The notes beneath the pieces are model-generated. The model searched no databases. It was not told where the DNA came from and was given only the letters and a program-made list of their open reading frames with translations. 62,225 bases of DNA from an uncultured Actinomycetes bacterium. Its GTDB lineage: Bacteria; Actinomycetota; Actinomycetes; Nanopelagicales; Nanopelagicaceae. The position numbers and the translations under genes were made by a program. Below, in pieces: positions 19,375 through 27,179 of the stretch; position 1 is the stretch's first letter, and each line of letters starts with the position of its first letter. The stretch lies in assembly GCA_903825945.1 (NCBI GenBank), contig CAIKCJ010000005.1:1-62225 (forward strand). Reading direction: 5' to 3'.

Positions 19375-20001
19375 ATGTTTCTTTTCAAAATCGCAAGACG
19401 TGTAATGTCATTTCTTCTATTAATTGTCATCATCGTTCCGGTGTATGTCGCTGGAAATATTTGGTGGAGCGCTCACCACGTTGGCCCAAAACCAAGTGAT
19501 GCGATCGTTGTTCTTGGCGCAGCTGAAGATAATGGAAATCCCACGCCAATATTGGCTCAGCGCATTACTCAAGCACGTATGGCATATGAATCAGGTTTAG
19601 CGCCCGTCATCATTACGGTAGGTGGGGGACAGAAGGGCGATATCTACACTGAAGCTTCGGCGAGTTATCGCAGCCTGCTCTCGCAGGGATTTACAAAGAA
19701 GCATCTGGTTGAACTGCCTGTCGGTAAAGATACTCTCACAAGTACTATTGCCTATGTTGCGTATATGAAATTGCATAACTGGAAATCGGTCATCATCACC
19801 ACCGACCCCTATCACTGCTATCGAGCCGTGGCAGAGGCTGGCGACCTGGGAGTCCAGGCCTCTTGTAATCCAGTACAGGCTGGCCCTGGCTCACTTGGAG
19901 CCACAGGCATTCGCTATATAGTGCGTGAAACAGGTGCTTATCTGGCTTATAAAACTGTGGGTCGGTTTGGAATTCACCTGAGTGATCAAGTGAAGAAGTA
20001 G
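19375..20001 (+). CDS. YdcF/SanA-like DUF218 membrane protein
   Basis: The 208-residue protein has one N-terminal membrane segment (about 8-27) and a DUF218 domain. Marks of the domain are PSDAIVVLGAAED, the GGGQKGDIYTEA loop and ITTDPYHCYRA. Family members such as E. coli SanA and YdcF affect envelope integrity, with no settled reaction. The catalytic-looking Asp, Glu and His positions are kept. It follows dusB by 2 bp and precedes dgt by 12 bp. Confidence 0.85.
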   Translation: MFLFKIARRVMSFLLLIVIIVPVYVAGNIWWSAHHVGPKPSDAIVVLGAAEDNGNPTPILAQRITQARMAYESGLAPVIITVGGGQKGDIYTEASASYRSLLSQGFTKKHLVELPVGKDTLTSTIAYVAYMKLHNWKSVIITTDPYHCYRAVAEAGDLGVQASCNPVQAGPGSLGATGIRYIVRETGAYLAYKTVGRFGIHLSDQVKK

Positions 20002-20013
20002 GCTGGTCGCACT

Positions 20014-21264
20014 ATGGTTCTTAGACAAGCTCATGAAGCGCCCGGATATTCATCGAGCGATCGCGATCGATTTTTAAACGAACCTGCAAAACGTGGTGGG
20101 CGTACAGAATTCGCACGCGACCGAGCACGCATCATTCATTCCTTCGCACTTCGTCGTCTGGCCGCTAAGACTCAAGTCGCAGTCCCGTGGCTTACGGATT
20201 TTCCTCGCACACGCCTTTCACACTCGTTGGAGTGTGCCCAGGTTGGCCGCGAACTAGGCGCCGCACTTGGAGCAGATCCTGATTTGATGGAAGGTGCCTG
20301 CTTAGCGCACGACATCGGCCATCCACCTTTTGGTCACAATGGTGAAGATGCGCTTAATGCTGTTTCTGATGGATGCGGTGGATTTGAAGGAAATGCACAA
20401 TCATTCCGCCTGCTCGTTCGTTTAGAAGCAAAGACGGTTGACGCATCAGGTAAATCCGTAGGACTTAACCTCACTCGTGCATCACTCGACGCAGCCACTA
20501 AATATCCGTGGCCTCGGGCACAGAACGCAAAGAAGTTCGGCGTCTACGATGATGATCTAGAGATTTTTCATTGGGTTCGACAAGGAGCACCGGCGGGTGC
20601 GCAGTCGATGGAAGCACAGATCATGGATTGGTCTGATGATGTCGCTTACAGCGTCCATGATCTAGAAGATGCTTTAGTTACCGGCCATGTGAAGTTGGAA
20701 AATTTGGCTCACGATCTCCCTGAGCTATTTAAGGTTGCTTCGCAGAGTTATCTCGCAGATATCACGATGGATGAAGCCCAGCATGCTCTTGACGACTTGA
20801 GCAGGCTCTCGTGTTGGCCCAAGAAATACGATGGTAGCCACAGGCATTTAGCTGGACTCAAGGACCTTGCGAGTCAATTAATTGGTCGTTTTGCACTAGC
20901 TGCCGAGAGCGCGACCCGCGAAAAATATGGAGATGAAGACCTCACTCGCTACAGCGCCAATCTCATTGTTCCTCGGGCGCAGCGGGTAGAAGTGGCCATT
21001 CTCAAGTCAGTGGCTGGCTTCTACGTCATTAACGCCTCGGCATCGCAAGAGCGTTACGCCGAGCAGCAAGTTGTTATTAAGGAGCTCGTCGAGATGGTGC
21101 TCGATCAAGCCCCAACTTCGCTGGAATCCTTTTTCTTGGATGATTGGGTTCGAGCCAGCACAGACGCGCAGAAGTTACGTGTCGTTGTAGACCAGGTGGC
21201 CTCGCTCACCGACCCTGGCGCCTATGCGCTTCACGCCAAACTCAAGGCGAATCGCAGCTCCTAA
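20014..21264 (+). CDS. dgt: dGTPase-like deoxynucleotide triphosphohydrolase
   Basis: HD-domain enzyme cleaving dNTPs to deoxynucleoside and triphosphate. The 416-residue protein has the HD motif HDIGHPPFGHNGE near residue 93, a preceding Arg/His pair in RTRLSHSLECAQVGRE, and the second metal Asp in DWSDDVAYSVHDLEDA. It is the deoxyguanosinetriphosphate hydrolase-like form that sits upstream of dnaG in actinobacteria. dnaG follows after 65 bp with its own promoter, linking nucleotide balance and priming. Confidence 0.93.
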   Translation: MVLRQAHEAPGYSSSDRDRFLNEPAKRGGRTEFARDRARIIHSFALRRLAAKTQVAVPWLTDFPRTRLSHSLECAQVGRELGAALGADPDLMEGACLAHDIGHPPFGHNGEDALNAVSDGCGGFEGNAQSFRLLVRLEAKTVDASGKSVGLNLTRASLDAATKYPWPRAQNAKKFGVYDDDLEIFHWVRQGAPAGAQSMEAQIMDWSDDVAYSVHDLEDALVTGHVKLENLAHDLPELFKVASQSYLADITMDEAQHALDDLSRLSCWPKKYDGSHRHLAGLKDLASQLIGRFALAAESATREKYGDEDLTRYSANLIVPRAQRVEVAILKSVAGFYVINASASQERYAEQQVVIKELVEMVLDQAPTSLESFFLDDWVRASTDAQKLRVVVDQVASLTDPGAYALHAKLKANRSS

Positions 21265-21317
21265 GCCCGAAATCCCAGCCCTAATCATCTAGCCATCGGG
21301 TCGCTGCTCCAGCCAAG

Positions 21318-21323
21318 TAAGAT
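21318..21323 (+). promoter_or_regulatory. Leaderless -10 of dnaG
   Basis: TAAGAT, 6 nt before the ATG at 21330. Confidence 0.7.
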
Positions 21324-21329
21324 GGCGCC

Positions 21330-23159
21330 ATGGCCGGTCGAATCAGGGATGAAGATGTCGCGTATGTACGCGAACACACCCCGATCGACGACGTCGTTGG
21401 GGATTATGTCCAGTTAAAAAATGCTGGTGGGGGACAGAGGAAAGGCCTCTGTCCTTTTCATGATGAGAAGAGCCCTTCCTTTCACGTAACTCCTAGCAAG
21501 GGTTATTTCCACTGCTTTGGTTGTGGCGTGGGTGGAGACTCAATCAACTTCTTAATGAAGCTTGAGCACTTAAGTTTCAGCGAGACTGTTGAGCGATTAG
21601 CGCAACGAATTGGTTATCAATTGCGCTACGACAGCACCGGACCTTCCCAAAGTTCTGGAGTTAATCGTGCACGTTTGGTCGCCGCTAACACCGCTGCTGC
21701 AACTTTTTATCGCGAGCAGTTGATGATTCCAGGACCAGCACAAGTTGGTCGAGATTTTCTGGCAGGTCGTGGTTTTGATCGTGATGCTGCTGCCCTCTTT
21801 GGAGTGGGTTATGCCCCAGATGAGTGGGATGCGCTCTACAAACATCTGCGCGCACTCGGATACACCGACGCCGAACTCAATCTTGCTGGTCTCACAAAAG
21901 AAGGTTCGCGTGGCGGGCTCATCGATCGTTTTCGCAACCGACTCATCTGGCCGATTAAAGATATATCTGGCGACATCGTGGGCTTTGGAGCACGAAAGCT
22001 AGCGGGCGATGATCAGGACCAAGGTCCTAAGTATCTCAATACCGCCGAGACGCCCATCTATAAGAAGTCTCAGATTCTCTACGGTCTGGATATGGCCAAG
22101 AAGGAGATCTCTAAAAAAAGGCAGGTAGTGATCGTCGAGGGCTACACAGATGTGATGGCAGCTCACCTTGCTGGAATCACAACAGCGGTAGCAACCTGCG
22201 GAACTGCTTTTGGAGATGATCACATTCGCATCATCAGGCGCCTACTTATGGATGACGATGCATTTAGAGGCGAAGTTATTTTTACATTTGATGGTGATGC
22301 CGCTGGTCAGAAAGCTGCCCTGCGTGCATTTGATGATGATCAAAAATTTGTGGCTCAAACATTTGTTGCTGTCGAACCAAACGGCAAAGATCCCTGCGAA
22401 CTTCGCCAATCTGGTGGAGATCTAGCAGTTCGAGATCTGATTGCGAAAAGAGTTCCGCTCTTTGAATTTGCGATTCGAAGTGTGATTAAGCAATACGACA
22501 TCGCAACAGCAGAGGGTCGCGTAAGCGCGCTTAATCAAGTTGCGCCACTTGTTGGCAAGATCCGTGATGCATCACTTCGCCCGGAATACATTCGTTTGGT
22601 TGCTGGATGGCTTGGCATGGAAGTCGATACAGTAGGTGCTGCAGTTAAGCGCGTGGCTGGTAAATCGAACACACCACTGCCAGATGCACCGCCATCGCAG
22701 GTTAATCTCTCTGATCCACTCTTGATGCTGGAGCGAGAAGTTCTCAAAGTGAAATTACAAAGTCCGGAGATTGCTGGTGCATGGCCAGAGATCGAACCCA
22801 ATGCATTTACCTACGCCCCATATGCTGCACTACGCGCCCAGATTGATTCACTTCCATCACTCTCCATACAAAATCTTTTGGAGCGGACAGAAGATGCGGG
22901 CCTTCGGAATCTCATCACTGAGCTGACTGTCGAGCCAATTCGAACGACAGGCGCAATCACTGAACGATATGCGCAGAGCATTATCGCTCGCCTTCGCGAG
23001 GTTGCACTCGGGCGGTCTATCGCAGAAATTAAGTCGACCCTGCAGCGGATCAATCCCATCGAAGAAGAAGCTCGATACACCCAGATTTTCACCGAGCTGG
23101 TGGGCCAAGAGGCTCTTCGCCGGGCGCAGAAGGATCTCGCTCTGGCAGAGGAGGCATAG
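21330..23159 (+). CDS. dnaG: DNA primase
   Basis: Makes RNA primers for replication. The 609-residue protein has an N-terminal CHC2 zinc finger at about 42-70 (CPFHDEKSPSFHVTPSKGYF, then CFGC), a TOPRIM core with VIVEGYTDVMAAHLAG near 272 and the FDGDAAGQKAALRAF acidic motif near 318. A C-terminal helicase-binding region of about 150 residues completes it. It ends with Leu-Ala-Glu-Glu-Ala. Family length in actinobacteria is about 600-640, so it is complete. tRNA-Asn follows. Confidence 0.96.
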   Translation: MAGRIRDEDVAYVREHTPIDDVVGDYVQLKNAGGGQRKGLCPFHDEKSPSFHVTPSKGYFHCFGCGVGGDSINFLMKLEHLSFSETVERLAQRIGYQLRYDSTGPSQSSGVNRARLVAANTAAATFYREQLMIPGPAQVGRDFLAGRGFDRDAAALFGVGYAPDEWDALYKHLRALGYTDAELNLAGLTKEGSRGGLIDRFRNRLIWPIKDISGDIVGFGARKLAGDDQDQGPKYLNTAETPIYKKSQILYGLDMAKKEISKKRQVVIVEGYTDVMAAHLAGITTAVATCGTAFGDDHIRIIRRLLMDDDAFRGEVIFTFDGDAAGQKAALRAFDDDQKFVAQTFVAVEPNGKDPCELRQSGGDLAVRDLIAKRVPLFEFAIRSVIKQYDIATAEGRVSALNQVAPLVGKIRDASLRPEYIRLVAGWLGMEVDTVGAAVKRVAGKSNTPLPDAPPSQVNLSDPLLMLEREVLKVKLQSPEIAGAWPEIEPNAFTYAPYAALRAQIDSLPSLSIQNLLERTEDAGLRNLITELTVEPIRTTGAITERYAQSIIARLREVALGRSIAEIKSTLQRINPIEEEARYTQIFTELVGQEALRRAQKDLALAEEA

Positions 23160-23206
23160 CCTAATTCCAGCCCCCATCTCAGCGCTGGCAGGGGATAGAC
23201 CTGATT

Positions 23207-23234
23207 TAGACAGACAGGGAGTTCTTGATAAGAT
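23207..23234 (+). promoter_or_regulatory. Promoter of tRNA-Asn
   Basis: -35 TAGACA (23207-23212), 16-bp spacer, -10 TAAGAT (23229-23234). The 5' leader then contains a CCGTCT/AGACGG hairpin (23237-23255) before the mature tRNA. Confidence 0.7.
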
Positions 23235-23265
23235 TCCCGTCTGCCCGTAAGACGGCAGTGCCTGA

Positions 23266-23338
23266 TCCCTCATAGCTCAATTGGCAGAGCAGCCGACTGT
23301 TAATCGGCAGGTTCTTGGTTCGAGTCCAAGTGAGGGAG
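23266..23338 (+). tRNA. tRNA-Asn(GTT)
   Basis: Full cloverleaf of 73 nt. Acceptor TCCCTCA pairs with TGAGGGA, the anticodon loop is CTGTTAA between CCGA and TCGG, the T-loop is TTCGAGT, and the discriminator is G. CCA is not encoded. Confidence 0.97.
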
Positions 23339-23356
23339 CTTAGTTTTTTAAGCTCC
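23335..23356 (+). terminator. Hairpin at the tRNA-Asn 3' end
   Basis: GGAGCTTA pairs with TAAGCTCC around a GTTTTT loop. It includes the last four tRNA bases, so it competes with the acceptor stem. There is no T run after it, so terminator function is uncertain. Confidence 0.45.
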
Positions 23357-23404
23357 TCTCGGTACCCTTAATCCCTGTAGTTGAATCTTCAATTAAGGGG
23401 TTTT

Positions 23405-24280
23405 ATGGCTCGCAACGTGATCGCCGATTCTTGGCGTCAAAACAATCTACCAACCAAGATCCTTCGTCTGGCTTTGGGTGGCACTTGGTTCTACGGCGGT
23501 TGGCAGAAGGCGAGTGATCCAACTTTTCTTGATAAGGCCTCGACTAATTACATCGGTGCTCAAATCCAGGGTTATGCAAAGAACTCACCGCTTGGTTTCT
23601 TCTTGCGTCACTTCGTTGAGCATGCGACTCAAGTCGGCGTTCTTACCATGCTCGTTGAAATGTCTATCGGCATCGGCGTCTTGACTGGTATTTGGATGCA
23701 GGCAGCCATTATTGGTGGCGCGTTTGTCTCATTTGGTCTGTGGCTCACCGTGACCTGGCATGTTTACCCATACTTCCTTGGTAGCGATACCGCATACCTC
23801 GTAATGTGGATTGCACTCTTTGCTTTGATTCGCCAACAGTACGCAGGACGTAAAGCTCCAAGCCTGTTGCCACTGAACGATCGTCGTGAGTTTGTTCGTT
23901 TAATGGGTGTCGGCGTCACGGCAGTGATCGCGGCTCTGGGTGCGAGCAAATTGCAGAAGTCACTTCCAAAGGCAGCATCAGGTGGAGAGATCGTAAAACT
24001 CGCCAAATTTCCTGTGGGTTCGACCATGCAATACACAGCTCCCGATGGAAACCCGGCCTACCTTTTCCGCACGGCGGCAGGCGTCTTTGCATACTCTGCG
24101 ATTTGTACTCACCAGGGATGCGTCGTTTCTTATAACTCCCTTTCTAAGACCCTCAATTGCCCATGCCACGGCGGACGTTTCGATCCGTACAACGGCGGCG
24201 CAGTGTTGGGTGGTCCACCACCAACTCCGCTACCTAAGTACACGGTGGCAATTAAAGGCGACGCAATTGTTAATGCCTAG
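23405..24280 (+). CDS. DoxX-like membrane domain fused to a Rieske iron-sulfur domain
   Basis: The 291-residue protein has two parts. Residues 1-150 form a DoxX/DoxD-type four-helix membrane domain with a GGTWFYGGWQKASDP start. After a short cytoplasmic link comes a twin-arginine motif DRREFVRLMG (about 158-167) and a fifth hydrophobic segment. Then follows a Rieske 2Fe-2S domain with CTHQGC near 233 and CPCHGGRF near 252. The layout suggests that the Rieske head is folded inside and moved out by Tat, as for actinobacterial QcrA. Partner and reaction are unknown. A TTG 24 nt upstream is in frame; ATG 23405 is chosen for its AAGGGG site. Confidence 0.88.
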   Translation: MARNVIADSWRQNNLPTKILRLALGGTWFYGGWQKASDPTFLDKASTNYIGAQIQGYAKNSPLGFFLRHFVEHATQVGVLTMLVEMSIGIGVLTGIWMQAAIIGGAFVSFGLWLTVTWHVYPYFLGSDTAYLVMWIALFALIRQQYAGRKAPSLLPLNDRREFVRLMGVGVTAVIAALGASKLQKSLPKAASGGEIVKLAKFPVGSTMQYTAPDGNPAYLFRTAAGVFAYSAICTHQGCVVSYNSLSKTLNCPCHGGRFDPYNGGAVLGGPPPTPLPKYTVAIKGDAIVNA

Positions 24281-24319
24281 CTAGTTATTCATCGCCAATT
24301 TATTGCGGAAAACTTATGT

Positions 24320-24344
24320 AACCCACCGTTAACATCGGTGGGTT
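24320..24344 (+). terminator. Terminator after the DoxX-Rieske gene
   Basis: AACCCACCG pairs perfectly with CGGTGGGTT around a 7-nt loop, followed by ATTCTTTT. The tail overlaps the -10 element of the next gene. Confidence 0.85.
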
Positions 24345-24349
24345 ATTCT
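24344..24349 (+). promoter_or_regulatory. Leaderless -10 of the ACT gene
   Basis: TATTCT, 6 nt before the ATG at 24356. Its first base is the last base of the terminator stem. Confidence 0.6.
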
Positions 24350-24355
24350 TTTGCC

Positions 24356-24595
24356 ATGGGAATCTTCAAACTACAGATCGCTTTGCCTGACCGCCCTGGT
24401 TCACTTGGAGCTGTGGCATCTGCCATTGGCTTTGCCGGGGGAGATATCCGCTCACTCGTTACCGTGAGCACCGAAAACGGAAAAGGTATCGACGACATCA
24501 CTGTTGCGATTCCGGGTACTGATCCAACTGATCTACTTCAGGTGCTCAACGATATTGGAGGCGTAGAAGTCCGCTCAATCGACCCATTAGTCTAA
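24356..24595 (+). CDS. Stand-alone ACT-domain protein
   Basis: The 79-residue protein is a single ACT fold: FKLQIALPDRPGSLGAVASA, then the GGDIRSLVTVS strand-loop and a second helix near 60. ACT domains bind amino acids and regulate enzymes. No catalytic domain is attached and no partner is adjacent. An in-frame GTG 18 nt upstream lies inside the terminator stem and is unlikely to be the start. The gene converges on galE with 18 bp between stops, filled by a tandem repeat. Confidence 0.85.
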   Translation: MGIFKLQIALPDRPGSLGAVASAIGFAGGDIRSLVTVSTENGKGIDDITVAIPGTDPTDLLQVLNDIGGVEVRSIDPLV

Positions 24596-24614
24596 GAAGA
24601 GCTCTAAGAAGAGT
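24591..24614. repeat. 12-bp tandem repeat spanning the ACT gene stop
   Basis: TCTAAGAAGAGC (24591-24602) and TCTAAGAAGAGT (24603-24614) differ in one base. The first copy contains the TAA stop of the ACT gene, and the second reaches the first base of the galE stop on the other strand. Confidence 0.88.
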
Positions 24615-25564
24615 TACTTAAGCCCAAGTGCGACTTGGGTATCGCTAATCATCTGATCTAGCGACTTGGTTGGTTGCCAATCCAAGATACTTTTTGCGCG
24701 CTCAATAGATGCCACCAAAGTTGCCGGATCTCCAGCTCTGCGCGGAGCATGAACCGCAGGAATGTCGCGACCGAGAACTCTTTGGGCAGATGAAATAACT
24801 TCCCTAACCGAGTATCCCGACCCACTTCCAAGATTAATAATTTCGTGTTTGCCATGGCGAAGGTTACTCAGGGCCTTTATGTGTGCATCGATTAAATCAA
24901 CGACGTGAACATAATCTCGGACACATGTCCCATCTGGTGTCTGCCAATCAGTTCCGAAAATCTTTAGCGGACTTTCTGCGGTGGCCTTGATGACGTTTGG
25001 AATCAGATGCGTCTCTGGATCATGGCGCTCGGCTAACCATCCGCTCGGGGCTCGGTGCGCACCGGCAACATTGAAATAACGCAGTGAGATTGCGCTGAGG
25101 TTAGCGGTGCTGATCATCTGATCGATATCGAGTTTGGATTGCCCGTATGGATTCGTTGGCGAGCCCTGGATATCTTCGGTAATTGGCGAAGTGGCTGGAG
25201 AACCATAAGTCGCTGCACTGGAAGAAAAGACCATGCGATCAATTGCGAAGAGCTTCATTGCATCAATGAGATTGCGAGTTCCATCAACATTAACGTGATG
25301 GTAGAGATCAGGTTTTTCGACGGATTCACCGACGAGCGACTTGCCTGCAAAGTGCACGACGGCGCTCACTCCAACGAGTGCTCGGCGCAGAGCATCTGGA
25401 TCTAATAGTGAGCCTTCGAAGAATTCGGCACGGGGATCGACGCTCTCTGCATGACCTGTCGAAAGGTCGTCGAAGACAATCACATCGTGGCCGCGATCAA
25501 CAAGTATGGAAGCTGCGGTTGAGCCAATATATCCAGCTCCACCGGTGACAAGAATTCTGGCCAT
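24614..25564 (-). CDS. galE: UDP-glucose 4-epimerase
   Basis: Extended short-chain dehydrogenase interconverting UDP-glucose and UDP-galactose for surface sugars. The 316-residue protein has the NAD motif GGAGYIGS at 8-15, the Ser-Ser-Ala region with SSSAATYG, the catalytic YGQSK pair (Tyr about 142, Lys about 146), and a GTCVRDYVHVVDL motif. The ATG is preceded by a leaderless-type -10 TAACCT (25571-25576, minus strand) at 6 nt. Activity on related UDP-sugars is possible. Confidence 0.92.
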   Translation of the reverse strand: MARILVTGGAGYIGSTAASILVDRGHDVIVFDDLSTGHAESVDPRAEFFEGSLLDPDALRRALVGVSAVVHFAGKSLVGESVEKPDLYHHVNVDGTRNLIDAMKLFAIDRMVFSSSAATYGSPATSPITEDIQGSPTNPYGQSKLDIDQMISTANLSAISLRYFNVAGAHRAPSGWLAERHDPETHLIPNVIKATAESPLKIFGTDWQTPDGTCVRDYVHVVDLIDAHIKALSNLRHGKHEIINLGSGSGYSVREVISSAQRVLGRDIPAVHAPRRAGDPATLVASIERAKSILDWQPTKSLDQMISDTQVALGLK

Positions 25565-25570
25565 GTACGT

Positions 25571-25576
25571 AGGTTA
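25571..25576 (-). promoter_or_regulatory. Leaderless -10 of galE
   Basis: TAACCT on the minus strand, 6 nt before the ATG. It lies between galE and the end of the muramidase gene. Confidence 0.6.
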
Positions 25577-25580
25577 TCTC

Positions 25581-26906
25581 TTAGTTACGAATCTGACCGG
25601 TACAAGGGTTGAGCGGTGCAGACGTTGGCTTCGGTGTCGCAGAGACGGTGGGAGTAGGTGTTGGTACCGGAGTAGGTGTTGGAGCCTGGACTACATCAAA
25701 TTCGACAGGGTATTGAGACGCCGCCTCGGTCTGCGTGGCATCGGTGAAATTAACTGTGCCGACGTAATGTCCAGCAGCGAGCCCAGTGATTTTTAGAAGC
25801 CAGGTGCCACGTGATGATCGAACTGGAGTTTGAACACCTTGAGTCATCATGCTGGAGGCCGGTGTGAAATTTACTGTTCCAGCTACGACTGGAGAACCGT
25901 CGGGCCTAACAACGCTGACTCCAAAAGTCACCGGGTCATTTGTGGTTGCTGATTTTTGACTTGCGATTGTCATGGTCGTTGGCTCGTTGAAAGGGAGCAT
26001 TTGAGTGGGATCGGGCTGCCAGATGCCACGAATGAGATTCATGAATTGAAGCGTGCTTCCGTTAAAAACATTGAGATCTACGCGGTTTCCCGGTACGCCA
26101 TATTTGCCTGGTATCCCGCACGATGTGTACTGCCAAATCTGCCATTGGGTTGAGCAATCAGCATTACTCCACGAGTGCGCGAAGCAACCAACGGTTTTGG
26201 CATTGAGCTGCTGGGAAGTCATCGTGGCATTGGTGCCGTAACGAGCGATCCACAGCGGATATTGGCGCAGGCTGGCAGAGCGAACCATTGCGGTCTCAAG
26301 AAATTGTGGGTAGCTATAGATGAATGGCTTACGACCCGTCGCGTTTGCAACGGCATCGAGCCAAGTCTGTGCCCACAGCGTGACAAGCGCTGGAGTCGTG
26401 AAATGTGCGCAGCTACCTGAACTTCCCAATCGCACACAATTATTTTCTAGATCTAGCGCGACTGGCATATCTCTTCTGTTGTACCCGCCGAGTGAGGCTA
26501 TGCGCCAGATTACTTTCTGCGCCTGGGCTTTGGCATCTGCGACAACTGTGGCTGGAGAAGCTGAATCAGGGAGCGTGGCGTAATAATAAAAAGAGGTATA
26601 TAACGAGGCTGCTTGAGCTGCCTTGCGATCAGCGGGAAAAAATTTCATAGCTTGAGCGTCATATTGATCGTAGCTGTCGCCACCTTTAATGATGACAAAG
26701 CGGATTCCTGCTGCATGCATTTGCTGGAAATTTATAGCCGAGCCGCCAGGGTGCTGATAAACGCTGATATCCATTCCCGCAATTTTCTGACCTGGACCCG
26801 TGGCATCAATTTTGCGGGGAGCGGTGCTTGCCGAAGCCCACGTAATGGTTGCACCTTGAAAAATGAGTGCGATTGCCAGCGTCAGAGTAGCAAGTTGTTT
26901 TTTCAT
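25581..26906 (-). CDS. Secreted GH25 muramidase
   Basis: The 441-residue protein has a signal peptide (about 1-26). A GH25 lysozyme domain (about 40-270) follows, with GMDISVYQHPGG, the catalytic pair in VALDLENN, and WQIWQYTSCG...VDLNVFNG at its end. Next comes an Ig-like beta domain with TFGVSVVRPDGSPVVAGTV (about 300-400), and a Pro/Thr-rich tail with repeated Pro-Thr-Pro. It should cut the peptidoglycan glycan chain outside the cell. The start overlaps the preceding gene's stop by 4 bp (ATGA), so the two are translationally coupled. Confidence 0.9.
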   Translation of the reverse strand: MKKQLATLTLAIALIFQGATITWASASTAPRKIDATGPGQKIAGMDISVYQHPGGSAINFQQMHAAGIRFVIIKGGDSYDQYDAQAMKFFPADRKAAQAASLYTSFYYYATLPDSASPATVVADAKAQAQKVIWRIASLGGYNRRDMPVALDLENNCVRLGSSGSCAHFTTPALVTLWAQTWLDAVANATGRKPFIYSYPQFLETAMVRSASLRQYPLWIARYGTNATMTSQQLNAKTVGCFAHSWSNADCSTQWQIWQYTSCGIPGKYGVPGNRVDLNVFNGSTLQFMNLIRGIWQPDPTQMLPFNEPTTMTIASQKSATTNDPVTFGVSVVRPDGSPVVAGTVNFTPASSMMTQGVQTPVRSSRGTWLLKITGLAAGHYVGTVNFTDATQTEAASQYPVEFDVVQAPTPTPVPTPTPTVSATPKPTSAPLNPCTGQIRN

Positions 26907-27178
26907 ACCTCGCTAATTGTAGGAGTTAAGCCTAAAACTTTGTGGATGGCTTGCTGGAGTAGAGCAATCTGTTCTGGTTTGCGCGCTGATTTGAAATCAT
27001 GATCACCATTGAATTTGGTCGCGTCGACGAAATCAAGCAGAAGTACACCGTCGGTATACGAGACCAGTCGTGCATCAAAAAAAGCTAACCATAGAACTCG
27101 ATCATGAGCCATGAGCTCGTCAAGAACATCGTTCCACCGTGCCTTAATCTCGGCGATATTAAATTGAGCTTCACTCAT
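26903..27178 (-). CDS. Small protein resembling the DnaX (gamma/tau) C-terminal domain
   Basis: The 91-residue protein shows the pattern of the actinobacterial DnaX tail: IKARWNDVLDELMAHDRVLW, then a DGVLLLDF strand, and a closing helix LLQQAIHKVLG. No ATPase domain is attached. The ATG at 27178 is chosen over an upstream in-frame start inside the MFS gene, and lies 1 bp after the MFS stop. The 3' end overlaps the muramidase start. Function is unknown; similarity is by eye, so this is a tentative call. A polymerase III link is inference. Confidence 0.5.
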   Translation of the reverse strand: MSEAQFNIAEIKARWNDVLDELMAHDRVLWLAFFDARLVSYTDGVLLLDFVDATKFNGDHDFKSARKPEQIALLQQAIHKVLGLTPTISEV

Positions 27179-27179
27179 G

